Shown piece after piece: positions 7,860-15,798 of a stretch of DNA of 64,000 nucleotides (position 1 is its first letter; each line of letters begins with the position of its first letter). The notes beneath the pieces are model-generated. The model ran no database searches and was not told the origin of the DNA. It saw only the letters and a list, made by a program, of their open reading frames with translations. This DNA comes from Halorussus ruber (GTDB lineage Archaea; Halobacteriota; Halobacteria; Halobacteriales; Haladaptataceae), in NCBI RefSeq assembly GCF_004765785.1, contig NZ_SBIT01000006.1:326211-390210 (forward strand). Direction: 5' to 3'. The translations under genes and the position numbers were made by a program.

Positions 7860-9905
7860 GTGAAAAATAATAGCGAGGCCATAATTTCGAGACGGAACGT
7901 ACTCAGATCACTCGGTGTCGCGGGTGCCGCAACCGCGTCGGCGACCGGCGTCACGCCCGACGAACTCAACGTGTTCGGCAAGGCGCGTGCCGACAAGTCC
8001 ACGGATTCCCATTCGGTGATTATCGAGTCGGCCGGAACCGCAACCTACGAGTTCAGCGTCACCGGCCTGCTCTCACCGACCGACGCGCCCGCGAGAGCCG
8101 TCAAAGAGGGAACTGCGACGGCTCGACTCGACGGCGGCCGACACGAGTTCACGTTCACCGGGGAGTTCACCTCGTTCGACGTGACGGGCGACGCCACGGT
8201 CACGGTTGACGGTCGATCCTTCGACTACGAGGCTTTCCCCCACGAGACGCTGGAAATCGTCGCTCAGGGGTCGGTCTCCTACGACGTGTCGGCGAGCGGT
8301 GCAGTCGAAGTGACCGAGGGAACCGCGAGTAGCGTCGGCGACCGTCGAGTCGAAGGCACGGTTTCTGGCGGGTCTCACGTTCTCTCTTACGCCGGCGAGT
8401 TGACCTATCTCGACCTTGACGGCGACGCGACGCTCGTCCACAACGGAACAGAAGTTGACACCGACACCCCGCTCCCGCTGACTAACCTCGGCGAGGCCAC
8501 CGTCGAAGCCCGCGGGAGGCCCTACTCGCTCACGTTCGGTCACGAAGCCGCAGTCAGAAACGAACAGTCGAATGCTCAGAGCGAGACCGCCCAAGGCGTC
8601 GTCAAGTCCGACACGCCCGGCGGAACGACGACTATCGACTACATCGGTGGGTTCGTGTCGCTCGACGTTCCCGGCCTAGGGACCGTTACCGCGCCGCCGG
8701 AGGCCCAGCGTCTGGAGTTCGAAGCCACGGGCGATTCCGCCGTAACTTTCACCGTCCGCTCTTCGGGGCAGTTCGAGAACGGACAAAGCGTCAAGGAAAT
8801 TACCTTGGAAACCGGTGAAGTAGAGTTAGTGAGCGGTACGGGTCGTCCGACCGAGGTTTCGGTCTCGGCCGCGAAGGGCAACCGCGGCGTCGACGTGACG
8901 CTCGATTACGGCGCGGCCGAGGAACGGATCGACCGTTCGGTTGCGCTCCAACTCGCCGCCCGGATGGAGCGAAACGACAAGGTCCAGACGCTGATTCAAG
9001 CGGCGGAGAAGCATGGTCGAGTCCGCCGTGACGTCGGTGCCATCACCGCCATCTCTCCGCCAGCAGGAGAGCGATTCACTAATCGGAACACGGTCACGTT
9101 CGACCTCACGGACCTTCGGCGGGGAGACAGCGCGCAACTGCTCGCTACTGAGAATCCCGAGACGACGAACGGGTACGTCAGTTACGAGTGGGAGACATCT
9201 GACGGGTTCACCCGGAAGCAGGCGTTCGACTCGTTCGACGACGGGCAGGTCAGCACCCAGTCGAAGGGTAACTCCTTGCTAGACTCGAACGCGTTCATCG
9301 AGGACTACAGCGTCGAGAGCAACGGCGTCAGCGTGGCGAGTACGGGAACGACTCTGGCGACGACGACAGTCGTGTTCAACGTCGACGCCTTCCGGACGGC
9401 CCACCAGCAGACGGACCAAGTTCGGACGCAGGGCCTCATCAACGACTTCTGGAACGCGATTCAGAACGCCATCAACTGGTGTGCGGACGCGTTCTCCAGC
9501 GTCGACACAAAGGACCTCGAAGAGGTCGGGGGTGACGTACTCATCACGTCCCACACCGTCAAGTTCGACCTCGCCGAGGAACTCTCTGACGAGGGGGACC
9601 TGCCGCGAGGATTCAAGGCCGCGACATTCCTGTACAGTTCGGCGATAACGTTCGCCAAGACCGACGCCGCCCAGCAATTGGCGAACTCCGGGACCGTCAC
9701 GTACTGCTCGGCCTGTGGGGCTACAGTACAAGTAGCGTGGGACCTCGGCTGTAACGCCGCGAGTCCGTACATCTGCGGAGCCGCGGGCATCGCCAGCGGT
9801 GGAGTCGGACTAGTCGCGTGTGCCACGTTCCTGAGCCTGCTGTGCAACCTTCCGAACACTGAATCGAACGCCGAGTGGGTCTGCAACGAGGCCGGAGCCT
9901 GCTGA
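7860..9905 (+). CDS. Tat-exported halocin C8-like precursor (681 aa)
   Basis: The N-terminus carries a Tat signal (SRRNVLRSLG, then an Ala-rich stretch). Residues about 47-300 hold roughly three copies of a beta-rich module with GGRHEFTFTGEFTSFDVTGD-type cores, known from other haloarchaeal secreted proteins. Residues about 330-600 are unassigned. The last 66 residues (616-681) contain eight cysteines in the pattern CSAC...GCNAA...ICGAAGI...GL.AC...LLC...CNEAGAC, matching the order and flanking residues of mature halocin C8, a small Cys-rich archaeal bacteriocin. Halocin C8 is released from a 283-residue Tat-exported precursor whose N-terminal part is the immunity protein; this precursor is more than twice as long. 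The GTG at 7860 is supported by a TATA-like box 25 bases upstream. Antimicrobial activity is inferred, not shown. Confidence 0.8.
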   Translation: MKNNSEAIISRRNVLRSLGVAGAATASATGVTPDELNVFGKARADKSTDSHSVIIESAGTATYEFSVTGLLSPTDAPARAVKEGTATARLDGGRHEFTFTGEFTSFDVTGDATVTVDGRSFDYEAFPHETLEIVAQGSVSYDVSASGAVEVTEGTASSVGDRRVEGTVSGGSHVLSYAGELTYLDLDGDATLVHNGTEVDTDTPLPLTNLGEATVEARGRPYSLTFGHEAAVRNEQSNAQSETAQGVVKSDTPGGTTTIDYIGGFVSLDVPGLGTVTAPPEAQRLEFEATGDSAVTFTVRSSGQFENGQSVKEITLETGEVELVSGTGRPTEVSVSAAKGNRGVDVTLDYGAAEERIDRSVALQLAARMERNDKVQTLIQAAEKHGRVRRDVGAITAISPPAGERFTNRNTVTFDLTDLRRGDSAQLLATENPETTNGYVSYEWETSDGFTRKQAFDSFDDGQVSTQSKGNSLLDSNAFIEDYSVESNGVSVASTGTTLATTTVVFNVDAFRTAHQQTDQVRTQGLINDFWNAIQNAINWCADAFSSVDTKDLEEVGGDVLITSHTVKFDLAEELSDEGDLPRGFKAATFLYSSAITFAKTDAAQQLANSGTVTYCSACGATVQVAWDLGCNAASPYICGAAGIASGGVGLVACATFLSLLCNLPNTESNAEWVCNEAGAC

Positions 9906-9982
9906 GACCCCGGTAACTCCGATTTTTCGCGTTTCGTCATTCCGGACCCGAAACGGGAGAACCGTCTGGAAATAGACGGTTC

Positions 9983-10201
9983 TCAGTCGTCGGCGACGAA
10001 TATCTCGACGAGGAAATCGACGTCGAGGAACAGACCGATTCCGGTAGCCAATCCAAGTATCATAACGATAGTGTAAATTAATGGCGGTCGTCGTTGCGGT
10101 CCGGATAAGGCGAATGGGTCGCCCATGACCACGAATAGATATGTGAGTCCGAGGACACCACCGACGGTAAACAACAGCGCGGCTTTAATTCTATTTCTCA
10201 T
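9983..10201 (-). CDS. Small two-span membrane protein (72 aa) next to the halocin-like gene
   Basis: This frame encodes a 72-residue protein beginning MRNRIKAALLFTVGGVLG, with two membrane helices (about residues 6-25 and 41-60) separated by a polar loop and followed by a short acidic tail. A longer start at 10243 is possible, but a TATA-like box at 10225-10233 lies inside that extension, 28 bases before the ATG at 10201, so the shorter form is preferred. It converges on the halocin C8-like gene, whose stop is 77 bases away. No family recognised; an immunity role is suggested only by position. Confidence 0.6.
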   Translation of the reverse strand: MRNRIKAALLFTVGGVLGLTYLFVVMGDPFALSGPQRRPPLIYTIVMILGLATGIGLFLDVDFLVEIFVADD

Positions 10202-10222
10202 ACCGGGGAATCCAGTATCAAA

Positions 10223-10330
10223 GTGATAAAAGTATGCTTTCATACCGACCTTGACGGCGAGGACGCCGACGCCGTGACCGAGGCCCGGAGTCGCATCCGG
10301 TCGTACCGCGAGACCGTCGAAGGCGTGTAG
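10223..10330 (+). pseudogene. Probable 3' remnant of a coding gene (or a 35-aa small ORF)
   Basis: From about 10244 the plus strand reads TDLDGEDADAVTEARSRIRS and on to a TAG at 10328-10330, with the acidic composition and GC3 bias of a real haloarchaeal C-terminus. Upstream the frame runs through A/T-rich sequence to a GTG at 10223, where coding bias is lost. The abrupt change suggests the 3' end of a gene whose front was removed, perhaps when the halocin block was inserted. A genuine 35-residue protein starting at the GTG is the alternative. Confidence 0.35.
10225..10233 (-). promoter_or_regulatory. TATA-like box of the 72-aa membrane protein gene
   Basis: On the minus strand the bases read ACTTTTATC, centred 28 bases before the ATG at 10201. 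This decides the start in favour of the shorter protein. Confidence 0.5.
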
Positions 10331-10368
10331 AAGACCGACCGTCCGCTCAGTCGTCGTCTGTGGTCGAT

Positions 10369-11808
10369 TCAGTCGTCGTCCGCGGTCGCTTCCTGTTCCT
10401 GCCCTTGTTCCTTTCTCTCCTCCGAACCGCCTACTGGCCGCAACTCCGCGCTGAAGTGCCGCAGCTCGGCCATCTCGGGCTCCTCGACGATCTCTAGACC
10501 GGACACTTCGCCCGCGTCCCGGCGCTCGGCGACTTCCTCGAACGTCTCGGCGACGTGTTCGAGGTGGTCCGCACCGTAGGTCCGCCGGGGCAGACAGAGC
10601 CGAACCAGTTCCGGCCGGTCGGTCTCGGGGAAGGCGAAGCTACCGAGTTCGACCCCGCGGACCGCGCCCTCGCGGTAGAGTTCGCAGACCAGCGCCTGTC
10701 CGGGGAACCGCTCGGGCGGAATCTCGGGCAGGAATTCGGCGGCGTCCACGTAGACCGCGTGGCCCCCGGTCGGTCGCTGGACCGGCACGTCGCGCTCGGC
10801 CAGCATGTCGCCGAGGCGCTGGACCTGCGAGACGCGGTCTTCGATGTAGGACTCCTCGACCGCCTCGCGGAGGCCGACCGCCATCGCCTCCAAGTCCCGG
10901 CCCGCCATCCCGCCGTAGGTTGTGAAGCCCTCGTAGAGGATGCCCCGCTCGCGGGCCTTGGCGTGGAGGCCGTCCAGTTCCGGGTCGTCGCGGAGGGCGA
11001 CGAACCCGCCGACGTTGGCGAGGCCGTCCTTCTTGCCGCTCATCACGAGGGCGTCGGCGTAAGAGAGTTGCTCGCGGGCCACGTCGGCGACCGACTCGCC
11101 CGCGAACTCCTCCTCGCGCTCTCGGACGAAGTAGGCGTTCTCGGCGAACCGACAGGCGTCGATGACGAAGGTGGCGTCCAGTTCGTCCGCGACCTCGCGG
11201 GCCTCGCGGACGTTCTCGACGCTCACGGGTTGGCCCGCCAGCGAGTTGTTCGTGATAGTGACCAGCACTGCGGGGATGTTCTCTGCGCCGACCTCGTCGG
11301 CCAGTTCGCGGACCTTCTCCACGTCGAGGTCGCCAGCGAAGGCCGAATCGTCCTCGTCTGGGCGTGCCTCGTCTTCGTCACCGAGCGCCCCGTCACGGGG
11401 GCAATCCACCGGTTCGGCCCCGTTGTTGGCGATGTGGGCGCGAGTGGTGTCGAAGTGGGTGTTGTTGGGCACGTAGTCGCCGTCCTCGACCAGCGCGCCG
11501 TAGAGGACGTTCTCGGCCCCGCGGCCCTGATGGGCGGGGATGATTCGCTCGAATCCCATCACGTCCGAGACCGCCGACTGGAGGCGCTCGAAGCTCCGGC
11601 TCCCGGCGTAGGCCTCGTCGCCCTTCATTATGGCCGCCCACTGGTTCTCGCTCATCGTGCCCGTCCCGCTGTCGGTCAGCAGGTCTACGAACACCGCGTC
11701 AGAATCCAGATTGAAGACGTTGTATCCTGCTTGCTGGAGGTTCTCCTCGCGCTCGTCGCGGTCGGGGAGGCGAATCGGGGTGACGACCTTCGACTTGTAG
11801 GCTCGCAT
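10369..11808 (-). CDS. tnaA: Tryptophanase (PLP-dependent beta-eliminating lyase)
   Basis: This 479-residue cytoplasmic enzyme splits tryptophan to indole, pyruvate and ammonia. The family (PF01212, tryptophanase/tyrosine phenol-lyase) is shown by GYNVFNLDSD at residues 28-37, IPAHQGRGAEN at 90-100, ITNNSLAGQPVS at 185-196, DACRFAEN at 217-224 and the cofactor-binding MSGKKDGLANVGG, where Lys260 should hold PLP. Length matches bacterial TnaA (about 470) plus an acidic C-terminal tail. Tyrosine phenol-lyase activity cannot be excluded. No TATA-like box lies close to the ATG; a candidate promoter and palindrome sit about 200-240 bases upstream, implying a long 5' leader. It is not followed by a tryptophan permease. 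Confidence 0.88.
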   Translation of the reverse strand: MRAYKSKVVTPIRLPDRDEREENLQQAGYNVFNLDSDAVFVDLLTDSGTGTMSENQWAAIMKGDEAYAGSRSFERLQSAVSDVMGFERIIPAHQGRGAENVLYGALVEDGDYVPNNTHFDTTRAHIANNGAEPVDCPRDGALGDEDEARPDEDDSAFAGDLDVEKVRELADEVGAENIPAVLVTITNNSLAGQPVSVENVREAREVADELDATFVIDACRFAENAYFVREREEEFAGESVADVAREQLSYADALVMSGKKDGLANVGGFVALRDDPELDGLHAKARERGILYEGFTTYGGMAGRDLEAMAVGLREAVEESYIEDRVSQVQRLGDMLAERDVPVQRPTGGHAVYVDAAEFLPEIPPERFPGQALVCELYREGAVRGVELGSFAFPETDRPELVRLCLPRRTYGADHLEHVAETFEEVAERRDAGEVSGLEIVEEPEMAELRHFSAELRPVGGSEERKEQGQEQEATADDD

Positions 11809-12111
11809 AGCTACACACTCGTCGTCCTCGCTGGTATGGTTTCCGCGCCGGTTCTGGCCCGAGATGCCCGCTTACGGCGACTTTCTCCCGTGTCTGCCCA
11901 TCGCTTGTCGGACTTGTCGAGGAGGTCGCCGGACCTGTCGAGGAGTCCTCGCGGACGCCGACTGTCGCGGTTCGACGGCCCGGTTTGGGTAGCTGAATCC
12001 GGTTATCGTTTACGTAAACGCAAACGCTAACGGTTTCACTCGTTGATTTTATCGTCGCTGTCGTGTCTGCCCGACAGAACTAACCCTTCCGGGCCTCTGC
12101 CATGAGGTAAC
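11809..12111. other. Intergenic region upstream of tryptophanase (303 bases)
   Basis: No gene is seen here. It holds an imperfect direct repeat (GGACTTGTCGAGGAGGTCGCC at about 11910-11930, then GGACCTGTCGAGGAG at 11931-11945), a perfect palindrome at 12007-12020 and a minus-strand TATA-like box near 12043-12054. The only short leader frame on the minus strand that I found begins MGRHGRK and contains no Trp, so it does not look like a TnaC-type leader peptide. Confidence 0.5.
12007..12020. promoter_or_regulatory. Perfect palindrome, candidate operator
   Basis: CGTTTACGTAAACG is a perfect 14-base palindrome. A TATA-like CGATAAAATCAA (12043-12054, minus strand) would place a minus-strand transcription start near 12020, so the palindrome would overlap the first bases of a tryptophanase transcript. 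A dimeric repressor site is a reasonable reading. Confidence 0.4.
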
Positions 12112-12531
12112 ATGTCTGACGATCGCTCCGGTGGGGACGACCTACCGCCGTGGTTCGACGCGGGACCGTTGGACGGCGGAGAATCCATCGACTTGCTGGC
12201 CGACGCGCTGGCAGACCGGCGCGCCCGCCACGTCGTCTCCGCTCTCGAATCCCGGTCGGAGAACACCGTGGAACTCGGCGACCTCGTGGATAGCGTGGTC
12301 GAGCGCGAGGCCCGAGCGGAGCAGCCCGACGAGAAACCGGACCGGAGTGGACCGGCCGACAGGGAGAATCACCGCCAGCGAGTCGCCATCGCGCTCCACC
12401 ACCGGAGTCTCCCGAAACTCGACGACGCGGCCGTCCTCGACTACGACCCGCGGACGAACACGGTCCGGTTCTGGGGCGACGGCCGAATCTCGGCGTATCT
12501 CGAATTTTTCGACCGCGAGGCGAATGTTTGA
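12112..12531 (+). CDS. DUF7344-like predicted winged-helix regulator
   Basis: This 139-residue protein starts with an acidic leader, then IDLLADALADRRARHVVSAL (a typical first helix pair of small haloarchaeal winged-helix proteins) and ends with VAIALHHRSLPKLDDAAVLD and YDPRTNTVRFWGD, the hallmark of the haloarchaeal DUF7344 group. Such proteins are thought to bind DNA, and targets are unknown. The start is supported by a Shine-Dalgarno-like GAGGT a few bases before the ATG at 12112. It is read away from the tryptophanase promoter region, so a role there is possible but unproven. Confidence 0.75.
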   Translation: MSDDRSGGDDLPPWFDAGPLDGGESIDLLADALADRRARHVVSALESRSENTVELGDLVDSVVEREARAEQPDEKPDRSGPADRENHRQRVAIALHHRSLPKLDDAAVLDYDPRTNTVRFWGDGRISAYLEFFDREANV

Positions 12532-12701
12532 GACCGGTTTCCGTTCCGGTTCGATTCACGACAGAAGTAATTTGAGGCTCGTAGCCGCTAATTATATGGG
12601 CGCTCGCCCTCTATTCGTTCGTCGTTAGCGGGGGGAGGGGACGACTCGGCCGTGACGCGGGAGTCTGTCCTGTTGCCCGTTCACCGAACCTCGGTGATGC
12701 C

Positions 12702-13007
12702 ATGATAGACACGAACGAGACCCGAGACGACGCTCCCGAGCGTCGAGCAGAACCGCATCGCGTTCACTACGACCCGGCGTCCGACGTGACCGCCAGCGAA
12801 CTACTCGTCACGGCAGTCGCGGACATCGCGGACGCCGACCCGCTCGACCTCGACCCGCTCTACGAGACAGTAGACCCCGACATGATAGACGACTTCGTGG
12901 GGTCGGGCGGCACCGCCGACGTAGACGGTCACGTTTCGCTCGTCTACGAGGGCTACGCCGTGGGCGTGTACGCCAGCGGTCTCCTCGAAATCGAACCCGC
13001 GAGCTAA
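12702..13007 (+). CDS. HalOD1 output domain-containing protein
   Basis: This 101-residue protein is almost entirely one HalOD1 domain: ASELLVTAVADIADADPLDLDPLYETVDPDMID followed by VSLVYEGYAVGVYASGLLEI (quoted in parts). HalOD1 is a haloarchaeal output domain often found alone or joined to receiver domains, with presumed regulatory function. A stand-alone protein like this has no recognised input domain. A TATA-like element (CTAATTATATGG) lies near 12588-12600. The stop at 13005-13007 is followed immediately by a tandem repeat and the convergent membrane protein gene. Confidence 0.8.
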   Translation: MIDTNETRDDAPERRAEPHRVHYDPASDVTASELLVTAVADIADADPLDLDPLYETVDPDMIDDFVGSGGTADVDGHVSLVYEGYAVGVYASGLLEIEPAS

Positions 13008-13013
13008 TTCTCC

Positions 13014-13085
13014 TCGCTCGCCTCGCCTGCGCTCGCCAGCGACCCGCTTTCAGTCGCTTGCCTCGCCCGCGCTCGCCAGCGACCC
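13014..13085. repeat. 40-bp-period tandem duplication at the 3' end of the membrane protein gene
   Basis: Bases 13014-13045 and 13054-13085 are the same 32-base string with two mismatches. The second copy encodes the last residues (SLASAGEAS) of the minus-strand gene ending at 13050, and the first copy lies just beyond its stop in another frame. This looks like a recent local duplication across a gene end. Confidence 0.7.
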
Positions 13086-14519
13086 ACCCAACAGGTACAG
13101 CGGCGCGCCGAACAGCAGGCCGAGGAGCGTGAGGACGGCGGCGATGATGGCGACCAGTCCACCGGCCACCGAGGCCTCGGTGAACGAGACGAATCGGAGC
13201 GGCAGGGCCGCGACGAGCGCGAACGCGACCACTGCGGCCCGGCGCTTCGCGCGAGGGGCGTCGCCACCGAAGGCGTACCCGAGGGGGAACGTCGCTGCCA
13301 GCGGCACGGCGAACAGAATCGTCTCGGAAACTCCTCGGAGCGTGTTCGGATAGCTCACCAGCATCTCTACCGGGGCCGCGACCGCCGGGGTAGCCAGCGC
13401 GGGGGCGAGCAGCCACCACCACGAGATGCGTCGTCGGGAGCCGAATCGCTCGAACCGCCCGAATCGCCCGAATCGTTCGACGGAGAGCGCCGTGGCAGCG
13501 ACCAGCGCGTAGGCGACTCCCGCGGCCGTCACCGGCGGGATGTAGTCGTTGACGAGCGGCACCGACCCCGCGTAGAATGGGTGGCCGACCGCCAGCAGGC
13601 CGATTGCGAAGATTCCCGCGGCGAGTCGCGTCGGTCGCTCGGAGGCGAAGTACCTAGAGACGACGGACCGGTAGCCGCCGAACCCGACCGCGAGCGCGAT
13701 GCCCGACGGAACCAGGAGCGCGAGGTTGCCCAGAACCGTCGGGAGCGCCCGCCCGACGAGCGCGATTCGGAGCGCGACGCCCTGCAAGAGGCCGTCGTGC
13801 GGGCCGAACGCGATGTAGCTGTCCTCGACGTAGGAATCGACGTGGTACTCGTCGGACTCGGCGTAGTTAGTCCACACTACCTCGCCTGCGCTTCTTCCGC
13901 CTGCAGTGCTTCCTCTGTCCGTGCTTCCGCCGGTCGCTGTCGCGTTTCGGCCGACGGTCACTTCGCTGTCGTCGTCCCAACTCTCGTCGGGACCTTTCAG
14001 CACTCGACTTCCCTCGGGACCGATGACGGCGAACCGGTCGGCGACGAGGCCGTATCCCCGGCGACCGTCGGCGTGGAAGTACTCGACCAACAGGACGCCG
14101 CTTCCCACGTGGTCGGCGAAGTTCTCGTAGGCGAAGGTCACGACGACGGTCTGGTTCCGGACGCTGGTCGAGACGTTCGAGAGGAGATTCGGATTCGGCT
14201 TCCGGTAGCTATCGCCGAGCGCGGTGCGGACGATTCGGTCGAGGCGGTCCGGGTCGTTCCGGAGGCGGTCGGCGACCGATTCGTTTTCGAGGCGGTTCCT
14301 GACGGTCCACAGGCCCGTGCCGTCCTCGCGGACGCGGACCGTGGCCTCGCCGTGGGTGACGTTTGCTTGGAGGCCTCGCTCGTCGGCGGCGCGCTCGAAG
14401 CCGTCGTCGCAGACCGAACAGAGGGGCTGGGGCGGCGAACTCGCCGGGACGACGGCAGGCGCGACCGCCGTCAGCGCGAGGAGGGCGACGGCGAGGGAGG
14501 TGATAGCGGGGCACTTCAT
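13050..14519 (-). CDS. Membrane protein with N-terminal extracellular domain and about seven C-terminal helices
   Basis: This 489-residue protein has an N-terminal signal-like helix (AITSLAVALLALTAVAPAV), an extracellular domain of about 220 residues containing a CSVCDDGF cysteine pair near residue 35 and several N-glycosylation sequons, then about seven membrane helices from residue 245 on. The overall layout (exported sensor-like domain plus polytopic membrane part) is common among unassigned haloarchaeal proteins. No enzymatic motif is seen. The end of the gene lies in the 40-base tandem duplication. Function unknown. Confidence 0.75.
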   Translation of the reverse strand: MKCPAITSLAVALLALTAVAPAVVPASSPPQPLCSVCDDGFERAADERGLQANVTHGEATVRVREDGTGLWTVRNRLENESVADRLRNDPDRLDRIVRTALGDSYRKPNPNLLSNVSTSVRNQTVVVTFAYENFADHVGSGVLLVEYFHADGRRGYGLVADRFAVIGPEGSRVLKGPDESWDDDSEVTVGRNATATGGSTDRGSTAGGRSAGEVVWTNYAESDEYHVDSYVEDSYIAFGPHDGLLQGVALRIALVGRALPTVLGNLALLVPSGIALAVGFGGYRSVVSRYFASERPTRLAAGIFAIGLLAVGHPFYAGSVPLVNDYIPPVTAAGVAYALVAATALSVERFGRFGRFERFGSRRRISWWWLLAPALATPAVAAPVEMLVSYPNTLRGVSETILFAVPLAATFPLGYAFGGDAPRAKRRAAVVAFALVAALPLRFVSFTEASVAGGLVAIIAAVLTLLGLLFGAPLYLLGGSLASAGEASD

Positions 14520-15040
14520 GTTGGCGGATGCTCGGGGCGTCGGTAAGTGCTTTCCGTCGTCGGACTGACCTTTGGGAAATAAGACTATTTACTAAAGAAA
14601 TGAAACTCTTGCTTCAATCCGACCGCGAGACGCTCTGCTCCTCGGAGTTGGAACGCGAGAATCGGCGAACCCGAGAATTGAACTCGGACGGGAGACGTTT
14701 TCCACGACCTGTACGGCTCTTCTGACTTCTGTCAGTTTCACGAACGCCGTTTACACGACGTCCGTTACTTGGCCTTCACACCGCTCCTCCATGGTGGAGC
14801 GGTTCCGGGTCGCTGTGGTTCTCCTTCGGGGCTTTGACCTCGTGACCGTTTTACCGGCCATTTAGTGTTCGCCCTTAAACGACCTCTAATCGCCCTAATG
14901 GACGGTTCGAGACCGTTCGTCCGATGTGTCCTCCCGACTTCGCCGCAACTACACGTAGGAGCGAGACGGTATTAAGCGTTTTTCGGGATTTCGTGATATA
15001 TGTTAACGTATAAAACTCCGGGCGACAGGTCCGTCGGGCG
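14520..15040. other. Intergenic region with several hairpins, no clear gene
   Basis: About 520 bases show no convincing coding bias. Visible structures are an inverted repeat at 14781-14802 (CCGCTCC arms around TCCATGGT), a second at 14913-14935 (GGACG... CGTCC enclosing ACGGT-TCGAG-ACCGT) and a T-arm-like hairpin at 14671-14687 (minus strand). An A/T-rich end leads into the promoter of the next gene. A structured RNA is possible, but I recognise none. Confidence 0.4.
15009..15016 (+). promoter_or_regulatory. TATA-like box of the PIN-domain gene
   Basis: GTATAAAA at 15009-15016 is a near-consensus archaeal TATA box. It is about 28 bases before an in-frame ATG at 15041, so either that ATG is a leaderless start or the ATG at 15077 is used with a 36-base leader. 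Confidence 0.6.
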
Positions 15041-15076
15041 ATGCGTTCATGCCCGTGGGGCCGAAACTGGCGACCA

Positions 15077-15736
15077 ATGGCCGAGAACCCGCTCAAACAG
15101 CGGTTCGTCCTCGACACCTCGCTGTTCTTCACCGAGGAGATTCGCCGGGACGACGAGGACCTACAGGAGGCGGTTCTCCGCCTGCTGGATTTGATCGCCG
15201 AGGCGAAGCTCCGACTCAACATCTCCTGTTACGCCCCGCCGTCGATTTACGACGAACTCACGTCGATGCTCGAAGACCGCGGGGTCTCCGAGGAGGTGTT
15301 CTCGAAGCTCAACACGTGGGTCATCAAGAAACACCCCTCGCGCTTCGAGGTCTCCATCCCGGCCGAAATCGTCTTCGAGTTCATCGACGAGATGAGCGAC
15401 CGGGTGGACCGCGGCCTGCGCGTCTCCGAGGAGGCGGTCCGCGAGGCCCAAGAACTGGAAGGCAAACCCCTCGACGACCAGGAGTACATGACCGACGTGG
15501 ACCAACTTATCTCGGACCTCCGGGGAAAGTACCGCCGGGCGCTCCGACAGGGGGTGCTGGACTCCCACGAGGACTTCGACCTCCTCATTCTGGCGCGGGA
15601 ACTCGACGCTGGCGTCGTGACCGAGGACATGGGCATCATCAACTGGTCGGAGGACTTCGGCCTGCGCTATCTCAGGGGCCGGGACTTCCCCTCCCTGCTG
15701 GAGGAGTACCTGAACGCTGGCGAGCAGTCCGAGTAA
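15077..15736 (+). CDS. RNA ligase partner protein (PIN-domain family)
   Basis: This 219-residue protein (start [18 protein letters not shown]) matches the archaeal group called RNA ligase partner protein (PF08745), a PIN-like fold predicted to act with an ATP-dependent RNA ligase. PIN acidic residues are visible in FVLDTS near the start, in [17 protein letters not shown] and in the closing [10 protein letters not shown]. The family usually begins just before the QRFVLDTS motif, so I prefer 15077; the TATA position would also allow 15041 (12 more residues). No RNA ligase gene is near, so the partner must be encoded elsewhere. Confidence 0.8.
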   Translation: MAENPLKQRFVLDTSLFFTEEIRRDDEDLQEAVLRLLDLIAEAKLRLNISCYAPPSIYDELTSMLEDRGVSEEVFSKLNTWVIKKHPSRFEVSIPAEIVFEFIDEMSDRVDRGLRVSEEAVREAQELEGKPLDDQEYMTDVDQLISDLRGKYRRALRQGVLDSHEDFDLLILARELDAGVVTEDMGIINWSEDFGLRYLRGRDFPSLLEEYLNAGEQSE

Positions 15737-15798
15737 GCCGACTCACACCTTCGCGGCCAGACGAATCAAGACGCGGGTCGTAGTGCTACCGTACACGA

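Noticed and set aside
11809..12020. TnaC-like leader peptide before tryptophanase
   Set aside because: The short frame found (MGRHGRKSP) has no Trp and no stop-Pro arrangement typical of TnaC.
10555..12030. 491-residue open frame opposite tryptophanase
   Set aside because: No recognisable motif, while the minus-strand frame is a complete tryptophanase with its PLP lysine.
14671..14687. tRNA-like T-arm (CCGAG-TTCAATT-CTCGG on the minus strand)
   Set aside because: No 7-bp acceptor stem, D arm or anticodon arm can be formed around it at tRNA spacing.
14905..14925. Second T-loop-like string (GGTTCGAGACC)
   Set aside because: No matching acceptor strand upstream; it is part of a nested hairpin.
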